A stretch of 64,000 nt of DNA from DASRJW01 sp964567755. GTDB taxonomy: Bacteria; Krumholzibacteriota; Krumholzibacteriia; G020349025. Position numbers and translations under genes: made by a program. Below the pieces are notes generated by a model that saw only the letters and a program-made list of their open reading frames with translations, was not told the origin of the DNA and made no database searches. The stretch is from contig CAZMNW010000042.1 of assembly GCA_964567755.1 (NCBI GenBank), forward strand, positions 9,998 through 73,997. Direction: 5' to 3'. This document shows, piece after piece, positions 16,742-26,375 of the stretch. How positions within the stretch are numbered: the stretch's first letter is position 1; each line of letters begins with the position of its first letter.

Positions 16742-18325
16742 CTAGCGCAGCGACTCCACGGCCGCTTCCGCCCAGGCCATGACCTGGCTCAACCCCGGCA
16801 GACTGCCGAGACTCGGCCCGATCCCGAGCCATAACGTGAGGAAGGCGCAGACGGCGACAGCCAGGAACGCCGGCCAGGGGCGCGCTTCGGCCAGGCGCGG
16901 CGCTGGCGACGATGCTACGACCTCCGGGGCAGCCATGGCGCCCGGTCCGTCGAACGCATGCGTGCGGGGTGCCAATGCTTCGAGCAACGCCGGTTGCGCC
17001 TCGCGTTCCGATTTCATGTACATGGCGACGATGACACGCAAATAGTAATAGACGGAGACCAAGCTGTTGAGCACCGCGATGACGACCAGGCTCACGAGCC
17101 CGGCATCGAGGGCGGAGCGGAAGAGCGAATACTTGCCGAAGAAACCAGCGGTCGGCGGCAGGCCGCCCAATGCGATCATGAACATCGCCATGGCCATCCC
17201 CAAGCCCGGATGGCGTCGCGCCACGCCACCCCAGTCACGATCGAACTGAAGCTCGCCCTCGGCGCGCCGACCGAGCAAGGTCACGACCGTGAAGGCACCG
17301 ATGTTCATCGCCGCGTAGGCGAGCAGGTAATAGAGCACGGCAGCCGCGCCGGCGTCCCAACCGGTGGTCGCAAAAGCCGCGAGACCGACCAGCATGTAGC
17401 CCGCATGCGCCACCGAAGAGAATGCCAACATGCGCTTGATGTTGGGTTGCGTGAGCGCCGACATGTTGCCGACGGTCATCGTGAGAATCGCGCACCACCA
17501 CAGGATGGTGCCAAGAGGCAAGGTCTGGTGCAGCGACGCGACGAGCAGCGTGCGCACGAGGACACCGAAAGCGGCGACTTTCACCGCCGTGGCCATGAAC
17601 ATGGTGACCGGCGTCGGCGCGCCTTCGTAGACATCCGGCACCCACATATGGAAGGGCACGGCGCCGATCTTGAACAGGAACCCCGTCACCAGCAGAAGAG
17701 CCCCGAGGTGGAGAAGTTGGCTCTCGGGCGCCTGGGCGATGTCCGCCAGCTGCGTGCTGCCGCTCGCGCCCCAGACGAGAGCGATGCCGTAGAGAAACAC
17801 CGATGAAGCGAAGGAGCCGAGAACGAAGTACTTGAGTGCGGCCTCGTTGGATTTGATCTGCTGGCGCAGGAAACCGCAGAGAACATAGGTCGGGAACGAC
17901 AGGAGCTCGAGCCCGAGAAACATCGTCATGAGATCACTGCTCGCGACCAGCACCATCATCCCGGCGGTGGCGAAGAGCACGAGGACGAAGAACTCGGCGC
18001 GACCCGTGCCGGCGCGCGCGTGATAGGCCTGGGCGCCGAGCAGCGACAGGCCCACGCACGCGAGGATGGCGACTTGCAGGAAAATGGCGAAGGCATCCAG
18101 GCGCAAGGCGCCATTCAATGCGGCCTCGGCCGCTGCCAACGGCTGATTCCAGCGCGCGAGCGCCAGCATCGCCGCGACTGCGAGGCCGACGAGAGCGGGA
18201 ATCGTCCACGTGAGACGCGGCAGGAACAGATCGGCGACCAAGATGACGACCGCCGTGCCACACACCGCCAGAATGGGCGCGACCAGGAGCCACGCGTCCG
18301 GATGCCAGGCGAACTCGAAGCTCAT
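16742..18325 (-). CDS. nuoN: NADH-quinone oxidoreductase subunit N
   Basis: Antiporter-like proton-pumping membrane subunit of complex I; 527 aa with about 14 hydrophobic helices. Typical blocks are ELLSFPTYVLCGFLRQ, FHMWVPDVYEGAPTPVT and FSSVAHAGYMLVG. The start ATG at 18325 overlaps the nuoM stop as ATGA. The longer frame extending to 19768 is a shadow of nuoM. Last gene of the nuo set. Confidence 0.96.
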   Translation of the reverse strand: MSFEFAWHPDAWLLVAPILAVCGTAVVILVADLFLPRLTWTIPALVGLAVAAMLALARWNQPLAAAEAALNGALRLDAFAIFLQVAILACVGLSLLGAQAYHARAGTGRAEFFVLVLFATAGMMVLVASSDLMTMFLGLELLSFPTYVLCGFLRQQIKSNEAALKYFVLGSFASSVFLYGIALVWGASGSTQLADIAQAPESQLLHLGALLLVTGFLFKIGAVPFHMWVPDVYEGAPTPVTMFMATAVKVAAFGVLVRTLLVASLHQTLPLGTILWWCAILTMTVGNMSALTQPNIKRMLAFSSVAHAGYMLVGLAAFATTGWDAGAAAVLYYLLAYAAMNIGAFTVVTLLGRRAEGELQFDRDWGGVARRHPGLGMAMAMFMIALGGLPPTAGFFGKYSLFRSALDAGLVSLVVIAVLNSLVSVYYYLRVIVAMYMKSEREAQPALLEALAPRTHAFDGPGAMAAPEVVASSPAPRLAEARPWPAFLAVAVCAFLTLWLGIGPSLGSLPGLSQVMAWAEAAVESLR

Positions 18326-19959
18326 CGCGCTCCCTCCCGCGGCTCGGCTGCTGCAACCACGCCCGCGTTCGTCTCGGCGGCGCGATTCGAATCGAGGTCC
18401 AAGACACGCGACAGTGTCGACTCGGCCGCTGCGGTCGCCGCGGCCCGTGGCGTGGGCGAGCTCGATGCGCCGGGGGCCAGTCGCTCGTCCAGCTGCACGC
18501 GGCGGATCAACGTGCCGACCGAGCCGTGCATCCGGTCCAGGAATGGCTTGGGGTACACCCCCATGACGACGATGAGAATCAAGAGCGGGGCGAAAGTGAG
18601 GATCTCCCGGCGCGAAAGGTCGCGTACGCGTCGATTCGCCTCTTGGCGGATCGGACCGAAGAGCACGCGTTCCACCATCCACAACATGTAGACAGCGCCC
18701 AACACGACGCCCGTCGTGGCGATCACGGCGTGCATCCGGCTCTCCTTGAAGGCGCCGAGAAGGATGAGGAACTCGCCGACGAAACCATTGAGCCCCGGCA
18801 GGCCAATGGAGGATAGCGTCACCAACACCAGGACCACGGCGTAGACCGGCATGCTCTTGGCGAGGCCGCCAAAATCCGCGATCGCGCGCGAGTGCCGGCG
18901 CTCGTAGAGCATGCCCACCAGGAGGAAGAGCGCGCCCGTCGACAGCCCGTGGTTCAGCATCTGATAGATGCCGCCCTCGAGACCTTGGGTGTTGGCGCTC
19001 AGAATCCCGAGCATGACGAAGCCCAAGTGACTCACCGAGGAGTACGCCACCAGTTTCTTCATGTCGGGTTGCACCATCGACACCAAGGCTCCATAGACGA
19101 TGCCCACCACGGAGACCGCCATGAGCAGCGGGGTCGCGGCTGCGAGCCCGTGCGGGAACAGCGGCATCGCGAAGCGCAAGAAACCGTAGCCGCCCATTTT
19201 GAGCAGGATGCCGGCGAGGATGAGCGAGCCGGCGGTGGGGGCCTCGACATGCGCGTCGGGCAGCCAGGTGTGCAGCGGCCACAGCGGCACCTTGATGGCG
19301 AAGGCGAGGGCGAATGCCGCGAAGTACCACACTTGATGTACGGGATCGATGTCCGCGCCGTACAAGGCCAGCAGATCGAAGGTGTAAATCCCCGTCGCGC
19401 GCGCGTGCTCCACCACCAACGACAGAATCGCCACCAACATCAGCAGTGACCCGGCGAGCGTGAACAAGACGAATTTGATCGCGGCGTACAGGCGGCGCTC
19501 GTGTCCCCAGATGCCGATGAGGAAGTACATCGGCACCAGCGACACTTCCCAGAACACGTAGAACAGGAAGAGATCGAGGCTCAGGAACACACCCTGCATG
19601 CCGGTCTGCAGCAGGAGCAGCAGCACGTGGAACTCGCGCACGCGCTGGGTGATGCCTGCCCACGACCCCAGCACCGCGATCGGGCCAAGAAGCCCGGTGA
19701 GCGCCACCAGCCACAGACTGATGCCATCCACGCCCAAGTGGTACTCGATGCCCCAACGCGGGATCCACGCCGCGCGTTCGACGAGCTGGAAACCCGCGCC
19801 GTTGTTGGATTGCTGCACCAAGAGCAGCGCCAGCGCGAGATCGACCAGCATGCCAAGCAGCGCCACGCTGCGCACGAGTCGCTCGTTGCCGCGCGGCAAC
19901 AGCAGCAGCGCCGCGGCCGTCAACATCGGCACGAACACGATGGCGCTCAGCAATGGCAC
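18322..19959 (-). CDS. nuoM: NADH-quinone oxidoreductase subunit M
   Basis: Antiporter-like membrane subunit of complex I; 545 aa. The key membrane-embedded glutamate lies in FYVFWEVSLVPMYFLIG, and PLHTWLPDAHVEAPTAGS and YSSVSHLGFVMLG are diagnostic. GTG at 19959 is chosen because GGAGG lies 6 nt upstream and the reading frame before it lacks membrane character. The C-terminal ~70 residues after MHGSVGTLIRRVQ are an alanine-rich tail unlike most NuoM. Confidence 0.95.
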   Translation of the reverse strand: MPLLSAIVFVPMLTAAALLLLPRGNERLVRSVALLGMLVDLALALLLVQQSNNGAGFQLVERAAWIPRWGIEYHLGVDGISLWLVALTGLLGPIAVLGSWAGITQRVREFHVLLLLLQTGMQGVFLSLDLFLFYVFWEVSLVPMYFLIGIWGHERRLYAAIKFVLFTLAGSLLMLVAILSLVVEHARATGIYTFDLLALYGADIDPVHQVWYFAAFALAFAIKVPLWPLHTWLPDAHVEAPTAGSLILAGILLKMGGYGFLRFAMPLFPHGLAAATPLLMAVSVVGIVYGALVSMVQPDMKKLVAYSSVSHLGFVMLGILSANTQGLEGGIYQMLNHGLSTGALFLLVGMLYERRHSRAIADFGGLAKSMPVYAVVLVLVTLSSIGLPGLNGFVGEFLILLGAFKESRMHAVIATTGVVLGAVYMLWMVERVLFGPIRQEANRRVRDLSRREILTFAPLLILIVVMGVYPKPFLDRMHGSVGTLIRRVQLDERLAPGASSSPTPRAAATAAAESTLSRVLDLDSNRAAETNAGVVAAAEPREGAR

Positions 19960-19975
19960 GATCGACCTCCGCGCT

Positions 19976-22036
19976 TCACAGCACGCGCAACAACAAGGCG
20001 AACACGCCCAGGACGACGACGAGAACGTAGGTCTGCACGTACCCACTCTGGCCAAAACGGAAGGCAACCGATAAAGCCCACGTCAGCCAGCCCAGCAAGC
20101 GCACGCTGCCGTCGATGAGCTTCATGTCGACAATCCGCCACAGGACGCGATCCGCAAGCAGTCGCAGCGGTCGAATGATGGCGGCGGCGTACAGTTCATC
20201 GACGAAGTATTTGCCAGCGAGCAGGTTGCGCACTGCGGGCAGCCGCAGCGCCAACGCTGTGGCCACCTGCGGGCGGCGCGCGTACATCTGATGCCCGAGT
20301 CCAAGACCCAGAAGACCGGCCGCGAGCGCCACCGCCATGGCAGCGGATTCCGGCAGCGCCGCGTGCGCTGGTGTGGGGTGGGCTCGTGCCGTCTCGTGCC
20401 CGACGCTTGCTGCATCCTGCGTTTCTGCAGCAGAGGTGGTGTCGCTCTCTTCACCGACAATCGGCGGCAACCCGAACTGCGGGCTCTGCGCCAGTGTGAA
20501 GCTGGGGTGCAGCCACCCCTCGAGACGATTGGAACCCCCGAGAATGTGCGGCACACCGAGGAGGCCGACGAGCAGGCTGCCGGCCGCGAGCAGCACCAGC
20601 GGCATGGCCATGCTCGGTGGCGCCTCGTGCGCATGGTCGTACGTGTGGGCATCGCCCCGGTACGAACCCAGGAATACCAGGACGACGAGCCGCCACATAT
20701 AGAAGGCGGTGCACAAGGCCGCCATCACCAGCACCGCCCACAGCACTGGCGGCAACCATGGCACGACGGCGTTCGGTTTCGACAGCGCCTCCCACAGAAT
20801 GTGATCCTTGCTGAAGAATCCAGCCAGCGGTGGCATGCCCGCGAGCGCCAGCGTCGCAATGACGAAGGTCGCGAAAGTGAGCGGCATCTTGCGTCGCAAC
20901 CCACCCATGCGTCGAATGTCCTGCTCGTCGTGCAGCGCATGAATGACGGCTCCCGAGCCGAGAAACAAGCAAGCCTTGAAGAACGCGTGGGTGAAGACGT
21001 GGAAGATCCCGGCGCCATAGGCGCCGACACCGACGCCGACGAACATGTACCCCAGCTGGCTCACGGTCGAATACGCCAGCACCTTCTTGAAGTCGTTCTG
21101 CGCCACCGCGATCGTCGCCGCCAGCAGGGCTGTCGCTGCGCCCACCACCGCCACGATGGTGCTCGCGAGCGGCGACAGGGCGAAGAGGAAGTGCATGCGC
21201 GCCACGAGGTATACGCCTGCGGTCACCATCGTCGCCGCGTGGATGAGGGCCGAGACCGGTGTCGGACCTGCCATGGCGTCCGGAAGCCAGACATAGAGCG
21301 GGATCTGCGCCGATTTCCCCGCCGCCCCGAGGAAGAGCAGCAGACACACCGCGGTCGCGACCGCCGGCGTGAAGGCTTCGGTGTGCCTCTGCATGGTCGC
21401 GAACGACAGACTGGCGGCGCCCACGCCCTGCAGGGTCCAAAACACCAGGAACATGGCGATCAGGACGCCGAAGTCGCCGATGCGATTGACCACGAACGCC
21501 TTTTTGCCGGCGGCGGCTTTGGCGGGGTCGTCGAACCAATAGCCGATGAGGAGGTACGAGCACAGGCCAACCCCCTCCCAGCCGATGAACAGCACCGGCA
21601 GACTGTCGGCCAACACCAGCACCAGCATGGCGAACATGAACAGATTGAGATAGGCGAAGTAGCGGACGAAGCCGCGATCGGCGTGCATGTAGCCGGTCGA
21701 ATAGACGTGGATGAGCGTGCCGACGCCGGTCACGAACAGCAGCATCAGCGCTGACAACGGGTCGATGACGAGACCGACATCCAGCTGCAACACGCCCGAA
21801 TCGAACCAGCGATACAGTGTCTGCGACAGCATGCGGCCCACGGGCATCAGCCCGCGCAGCTCCGCCCACGCCAGCAGCGACAACGCGAAGCTGAGCCCCG
21901 GCCCGAGGCAGGCGAGCCAACCCACGAGCCGCCGCGGCGGCGCGGCCGCGTTGCGCGTCGCGAGCGCGATCGCGCCGCAAAGCGCGCTGGTCACGAGCGG
22001 CGCCAGCGGAATCAGCCACAGCCACGCCACTTCCAC
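19976..22036 (-). CDS. nuoL: NADH-quinone oxidoreductase subunit L
   Basis: Distal antiporter-like subunit of complex I with the long lateral helix; 686 aa. Motifs include FIGWEGVGLCSYLLIGYWF, YVWLPDAMAGPTPVSALIHA and YSTVSQLGYMFVG, and the C-terminus has FVDELYAAAIIRP followed by hydrophobic segments. The start is GTG at 22036 (GTGGAAGTG) with GGGGAG just upstream. It begins 1 nt after the nuoK stop. Confidence 0.96.
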   Translation of the reverse strand: MEVAWLWLIPLAPLVTSALCGAIALATRNAAAPPRRLVGWLACLGPGLSFALSLLAWAELRGLMPVGRMLSQTLYRWFDSGVLQLDVGLVIDPLSALMLLFVTGVGTLIHVYSTGYMHADRGFVRYFAYLNLFMFAMLVLVLADSLPVLFIGWEGVGLCSYLLIGYWFDDPAKAAAGKKAFVVNRIGDFGVLIAMFLVFWTLQGVGAASLSFATMQRHTEAFTPAVATAVCLLLFLGAAGKSAQIPLYVWLPDAMAGPTPVSALIHAATMVTAGVYLVARMHFLFALSPLASTIVAVVGAATALLAATIAVAQNDFKKVLAYSTVSQLGYMFVGVGVGAYGAGIFHVFTHAFFKACLFLGSGAVIHALHDEQDIRRMGGLRRKMPLTFATFVIATLALAGMPPLAGFFSKDHILWEALSKPNAVVPWLPPVLWAVLVMAALCTAFYMWRLVVLVFLGSYRGDAHTYDHAHEAPPSMAMPLVLLAAGSLLVGLLGVPHILGGSNRLEGWLHPSFTLAQSPQFGLPPIVGEESDTTSAAETQDAASVGHETARAHPTPAHAALPESAAMAVALAAGLLGLGLGHQMYARRPQVATALALRLPAVRNLLAGKYFVDELYAAAIIRPLRLLADRVLWRIVDMKLIDGSVRLLGWLTWALSVAFRFGQSGYVQTYVLVVVLGVFALLLRVL

Positions 22037-22037
22037 G

Positions 22038-22340
22038 TTACTCCCCCATCGCGTTCATCTGGTCGACGTTGACCGAACGGTGCAGCCGGAACAGGCTGAC
22101 GAAGATCGCGAGCCCCACCGCGGCTTCGGCCGCCGCCACCGCCGTCACCAGAAACACGAACACATGACCATCGAGGCGGCCGGTATAACGCGCCAGTGCC
22201 ACGAACGTCAGATTCACCGCGTTCAGCATCAGCTCGAGCGACATGAACAAGATGAGCCCGTTGGTGCGCGTGAGCACGCCCACGGCGCCGATCAGGAACA
22301 GCAGACCGCTCACCACCAGGTATTCGTGCAACCCGACCAT
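22038..22340 (-). CDS. nuoK: NADH-quinone oxidoreductase subunit K
   Basis: Three-helix membrane subunit of complex I; 100 aa, exactly the usual size. LILFMSLELMLNAVNLTFVA carries the conserved membrane glutamate, and FVFLVTAVAAAEAAVGLAIF the second. ATG at 22340 is used; upstream in-frame sequence belongs to a nuoJ shadow. Confidence 0.96.
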   Translation of the reverse strand: MVGLHEYLVVSGLLFLIGAVGVLTRTNGLILFMSLELMLNAVNLTFVALARYTGRLDGHVFVFLVTAVAAAEAAVGLAIFVSLFRLHRSVNVDQMNAMGE

Positions 22341-22342
22341 GC

Positions 22343-22837
22343 TCACCTCGCGCGTTTCGCCAGGACCACGACGCCCACGACCACGGCCAGCAGCAACAGG
22401 CCGACGAGCTGGAACTGCACCAGATAGCGCGTGAACAGAATCTCCGCCACCGACGCCACGCCGCCGAACTCGCGCGACACTGGCGGTGCGATGGCGCGCA
22501 CGCCGGCGAGCACACCGAACGCCTTCCAAGCGAGCCCGAGCGCCAGGATGCCGCAGAGAGCGAAGCGGCCCCAGCTGGCGGCGGCCATACGCGATTCTTC
22601 CTCGCGCAGGTTGAGCAGCATGATGACGAACAGGACCAAGACCATCACCGCGCCGGCATAGACCCAGATCTGCACCACGAACAGGAGCTCGGCGTCGAGC
22701 ATCGCGTACAGCGCCGCCAGGCCCAAGAAGGTGACGACGAGCGACAGAGCGCTCGACAGCGGGCTGCGGCGCGTGATCATCCACAGCGCCGCGAGCACCG
22801 AAATGCCACTCAGGGCGTAGAACAGCGCTCTCTCCAC
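22343..22837 (-). CDS. nuoJ: NADH-quinone oxidoreductase subunit J
   Basis: Membrane subunit of complex I with about five helices; 164 aa. The family block FVVQIWVYAGAVMVLVLFVI (pi-bulge helix region) and LREEES are present. The start is GTG at 22837 (GTGGAGAGAGCG). It lies 2 nt ahead of nuoK and 10 nt behind nuoI. Confidence 0.95.
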   Translation of the reverse strand: MERALFYALSGISVLAALWMITRRSPLSSALSLVVTFLGLAALYAMLDAELLFVVQIWVYAGAVMVLVLFVIMLLNLREEESRMAAASWGRFALCGILALGLAWKAFGVLAGVRAIAPPVSREFGGVASVAEILFTRYLVQFQLVGLLLLAVVVGVVVLAKRAR

Positions 22838-22847
22838 CGCGATCCCT

Positions 22848-23369
22848 TCAGTCGTTCAGCAACCGATCCATGGTGAGGACGAAATCCTCGCGATGCGTGC
22901 CCGCCAGGTCGAAAAAGCGGCCGGTGTCCATGCGGATGGCGTCCTTCGGACACGCCTCGACGCAGAAACCACAAAAAATGCACCGCATGAGATCGATCTC
23001 GAAGCGCACCGGGATCTTCTCGACGCTCGGGTCGGGGCTTTCCGCCGCCTCGATGTGGATGCAGTCCGCCGGGCAGGCGGTCGGACACATCATGCAGGCC
23101 ACGCAGCGTGGCGTGCCGTCTTCCTTTTTCGTCAAACGGTGGAGGCCGCGGAAGCCCTCGGGGAGCACGCGGGCGACCTCCGGGAACTGGCTGGTCGGCA
23201 TGGCCTTCTGGTTGGCCAAGTTGCGCAGCAAATGCCGCAGCGTGACTCCGAGCCCGCGCATCACCTCGAAGATGTACAAGCTCTGCAAAAAGCTCGTCTG
23301 CGCGCGCACGACGCGCAGTTCCTCGGGCTTGACGTTGAGCCGCGCCAGCAGCGCAGGGTCGATCGCCAT
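22848..23369 (-). CDS. nuoI: NADH-quinone oxidoreductase subunit I
   Basis: Ferredoxin-like subunit carrying clusters N6a and N6b that pass electrons toward NuoB; 173 aa. Two 4Fe-4S motifs: CVACMMCPTACP and CIFCGFCVEACP. ATG at 23369 overlaps the nuoH stop by one base (TGATG). The longer frame upstream overlaps nuoH and is not used. Confidence 0.96.
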   Translation of the reverse strand: MAIDPALLARLNVKPEELRVVRAQTSFLQSLYIFEVMRGLGVTLRHLLRNLANQKAMPTSQFPEVARVLPEGFRGLHRLTKKEDGTPRCVACMMCPTACPADCIHIEAAESPDPSVEKIPVRFEIDLMRCIFCGFCVEACPKDAIRMDTGRFFDLAGTHREDFVLTMDRLLND

Positions 23370-24667
23370 CACGATCCCTTCCCGAACAAAAGAAGCAAGA
23401 ACCCGGTAACCGTGATGTTCACCAGCGCCCAGGGCATGAGTTGCTTCCATCCCAAGCGCATGAGTTGGTCGTAGCGGAAGCTCGGCAGCGTCCAGCGCAC
23501 CCAGATGAACGTGAGCGCCACCAAGAGTACTTTGGCGACGAACACGGAGATCTGTGCCAGTGCCGCCACTGCCACGCGTCCCCACTCGGGAAGCGCGAGG
23601 CCCGGCAGCAGCGCCAGCCCGGCGGCGCCGATCAACGCCGCGCCGCTCATCAGCACCGCCCACACACGGCCTTCGTGGCGGCGCGCGTCGGTGTAATGCT
23701 GCCGTAGTTGGCGCGACCAACGCAGGGATGCCGGCACGATCACGACACCGGCCATCACCAGGCCCCCGAGCATGACCCCGAGCACACCCTTGGCGTGCAA
23801 GCGCAACGCGTCCGTGTCCAGCCACGGCACCTGCCAACCACCGAGGAAGAGCGTCACCACGAGCCCCGACGCCACCACGATGTGGATGTACTCCGCCATG
23901 AAGAAGAAGGCGAAGCGCACGCCGGAATACTCGGTGTGATAGCCGGCGACGATTTCGGAATCACGCTCGGGCAAGTCGAACGGCGTACGGTTGGTCTCGG
24001 CGAACGACGCCACCAAGAACAACAAGAACCCGAGCGGCTGCAGCACGATGCCCCAACGCGGCACGAAGCCCCACAGCAGCTCGCCTTGGGCGCGCACGAT
24101 GGTGTTGAGATCGAGCGTGCCGTAGATCATCACCGCGCCCATGATCGACAGCCCGAGCGCGACTTCATAGCTCACCATTTGTGCCGCGGCGCGCAACCCA
24201 CCCAGCGTCCCGAACTTGTTGTTCGAGGCCCAGCCTGCAATCACGATCGAGTACACCATCAATGCGCCGATGGCGAGGGGCCAGAGAATGCCGATGTCGA
24301 GCTGCAGTCCCTGCATGACGATGTCGTCTTGCGCCAAGCGCAAGGTGTCGGCCAACGGCACGATGACGAACAACAGCTGCGCGACGAAGATCGCCACGAA
24401 CGGTCCGAGCCGGTAGTAGAAGGGGTGCACCTGCGCCGGCACCACGTCTTCCTTGCCGAGCAGCTTGAGCACGTCGGCCAGCGTGTGGATGACGCCACCC
24501 AGTCGCATGCCGAGAATCGCGGCGCGATTGGGACCCGTGCGGTCCTGCATGAATGCGCTCATCTTGCGCTCGAACCAGATCATGAGTGGCAAGAAGGCGA
24601 GCGGCAACATCCAGCCGAGCAACAGCCGGCCGGTCATGATCGCGGGATGGTGATTCAGATTATCCAT
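23369..24667 (-). CDS. nuoH: NADH-quinone oxidoreductase subunit H
   Basis: Quinone-site membrane subunit of complex I. Conserved parts are WFERKMSAFMQDRTGPNRA, LLGKEDVVPAQ, AGWASNNKFGTLGGLRAAAQ and ASFAETNRTPFDLPE. 432 aa is about 90 longer than common NuoH; the extra lies in the C-terminal third, around SLRWSRQLRQHYTDARRHEG and the hydrophobic stretch after it. ATG at 24667 overlaps the end of nuoG by 8 nt. Confidence 0.95.
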   Translation of the reverse strand: MDNLNHHPAIMTGRLLLGWMLPLAFLPLMIWFERKMSAFMQDRTGPNRAAILGMRLGGVIHTLADVLKLLGKEDVVPAQVHPFYYRLGPFVAIFVAQLLFVIVPLADTLRLAQDDIVMQGLQLDIGILWPLAIGALMVYSIVIAGWASNNKFGTLGGLRAAAQMVSYEVALGLSIMGAVMIYGTLDLNTIVRAQGELLWGFVPRWGIVLQPLGFLLFLVASFAETNRTPFDLPERDSEIVAGYHTEYSGVRFAFFFMAEYIHIVVASGLVVTLFLGGWQVPWLDTDALRLHAKGVLGVMLGGLVMAGVVIVPASLRWSRQLRQHYTDARRHEGRVWAVLMSGAALIGAAGLALLPGLALPEWGRVAVAALAQISVFVAKVLLVALTFIWVRWTLPSFRYDQLMRLGWKQLMPWALVNITVTGFLLLLFGKGS

Positions 24668-26318
24668 TCTCTCCCGCTCGCGCTGCCTCGGGTCGCGCAA
24701 CCCAGCTGTAGGCGTCCGTGGCGTCCTCTTCCGTCAACACCGAGCGCGGCCGCGCCGTCTGCCTCCAGGTCGGAATCAACCCGTCCGGCGGCACGGTGTC
24801 CCAATCGATGCGCGGCATCTGGACGCTCGCCGGCACCAGCTGTTCCCAAATACCGAGTTGCATGCTGGCCACCGGCTTGCCCGCGGGCCAGAAGTCGCGC
24901 CGCAGCGCCAACGCCAACTCTACCGCCATCTCGTGCGCGGTGAGAGCCGAACCGAAAGGCGCGAGCGCCGCGGCGAAGCGCTGCACGCGGCCGGCGAAAT
25001 TGGTGAAGGTGCCGGCGTACTCCGCATGGGTTGCGAGCGGCAGCAACAAGCCGCCGGCGGCGAGCACACTTGTCGCGGTGGCGTTGTGATTGGTGAGCGC
25101 CGCGGCAACGAAATCGAAGCGTCCCAGACTGGCGGCGAGCGCCGGCTCCCAACCCACTGGATCATCGCCAACGATGAGCAGCACCTTGGCGGCGGGCGCG
25201 TGCCAGAGTTCGCGCACGTCGGCCGCCAACCCGAGAGCCTGCACGGACCAGGAATTCGGGTGCGGATCAGCGCGGCGCAGGATGTCGTCCTCGGGTTGCG
25301 CCGGCTCGAGTGATCCCGCGCCCAGATGCGCCGCCTTTACAACCGCCGTGAACAGGTGACGCCAGGCAAGCAGGTCTTCGTTGGCGAGCTTGGGCGACAG
25401 CAAGACCGTGACGGCAGACCCTGCCACCGCGAGTCGCGCCGCCAGAAGATCGAATGCCTCGCGCAACACCAATGCCTGCTCGCCATGCTGCGCAGAAGTG
25501 ACCCGCTGCTCGTTGATCCAGGCGATATGGGTGCGGCCGCGGTCGCACATCCAATAGGAGTTGACCTCGGGGTTGTAGCGCGGCACCAGGCGCTGCACCT
25601 GATTCCAGTGGTGGTCGATGCGCACGTTGCAGCCGCGCGCGCAGCTCGTGCACACCGAATCGGCTTTCTTGAGCCACCAGACGCGACTCTTGAAGCGGAA
25701 ATCCTTGCTCAACAACGCCCCCACCGGGCAAATGTCGACGACGTTGCCCGAGTAGGCATTGACCAGCGGCTGGCCGGGGAAAGTGGCGATCTCCGAGTGA
25801 CTGCCACGCTCGGCAACGTAGAGTTCGTCGCTTCCTGCCACCTCGCTGCAGAAGCGCACGCAGCGCGTGCACAGCACGCAGCGTTCGGCATCGAGGAGCA
25901 CGTGCGGTCCCAGATCAACCACCTTCGGTTTGTGCACTTTGTCGACGTTGCGCCGCGCGTCGTACAGCCCATGCGACATGTAGTACTCCTGCAAGCGGCA
26001 CTCTCCCGCCTGATCGCAGATCGGGCAGTCGATGGGATGATTGAGCAGCAGGAACTCGAGCACGCCGCGCCGGGCTTCCTGAATGGCCGGCGATTTCGTG
26101 CGCACCACCATGCCGTCCTTGAGCGGGGTGTTGCAGGCGATCTGTGGTTTCGGCACACCCTCGATCTCGACCAGACACTGGCGGCAGTTGCCGGCGACGG
26201 AAAGGGCTGGGTGCCAGCAGAAATGCGGGATGTGCACGCCGGCGCGCGCGGCGACGGCGATGAGGTTCTCGTGGGGACCGACCTCGATCACGCGCTCGTC
26301 GATGTGGATCTTCGGCAT
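24660..26318 (-). CDS. nuoG: NADH-quinone oxidoreductase subunit G
   Basis: Peripheral FeS subunit of complex I; 552 aa, shorter than the ~800-900 aa of many species, the loss being in the C-terminal molybdopterin-like domain. The N-terminal 2Fe-2S site is HFCWHPALSVAGNCRQC, then CPICDQAGEC, CVLCTRCVRFC and CTSCARGCNVRI for 4Fe-4S clusters. ATG at 26318 has AGAGGGA upstream. Confidence 0.94.
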   Translation of the reverse strand: MPKIHIDERVIEVGPHENLIAVAARAGVHIPHFCWHPALSVAGNCRQCLVEIEGVPKPQIACNTPLKDGMVVRTKSPAIQEARRGVLEFLLLNHPIDCPICDQAGECRLQEYYMSHGLYDARRNVDKVHKPKVVDLGPHVLLDAERCVLCTRCVRFCSEVAGSDELYVAERGSHSEIATFPGQPLVNAYSGNVVDICPVGALLSKDFRFKSRVWWLKKADSVCTSCARGCNVRIDHHWNQVQRLVPRYNPEVNSYWMCDRGRTHIAWINEQRVTSAQHGEQALVLREAFDLLAARLAVAGSAVTVLLSPKLANEDLLAWRHLFTAVVKAAHLGAGSLEPAQPEDDILRRADPHPNSWSVQALGLAADVRELWHAPAAKVLLIVGDDPVGWEPALAASLGRFDFVAAALTNHNATATSVLAAGGLLLPLATHAEYAGTFTNFAGRVQRFAAALAPFGSALTAHEMAVELALALRRDFWPAGKPVASMQLGIWEQLVPASVQMPRIDWDTVPPDGLIPTWRQTARPRSVLTEEDATDAYSWVARPEAARAGENG

Positions 26319-26375
26319 GCTCGTCCCTCTGTCGTCATCGCGGTGCGCGCATCGCGCCGTTGGCGTCGCTCTGGT

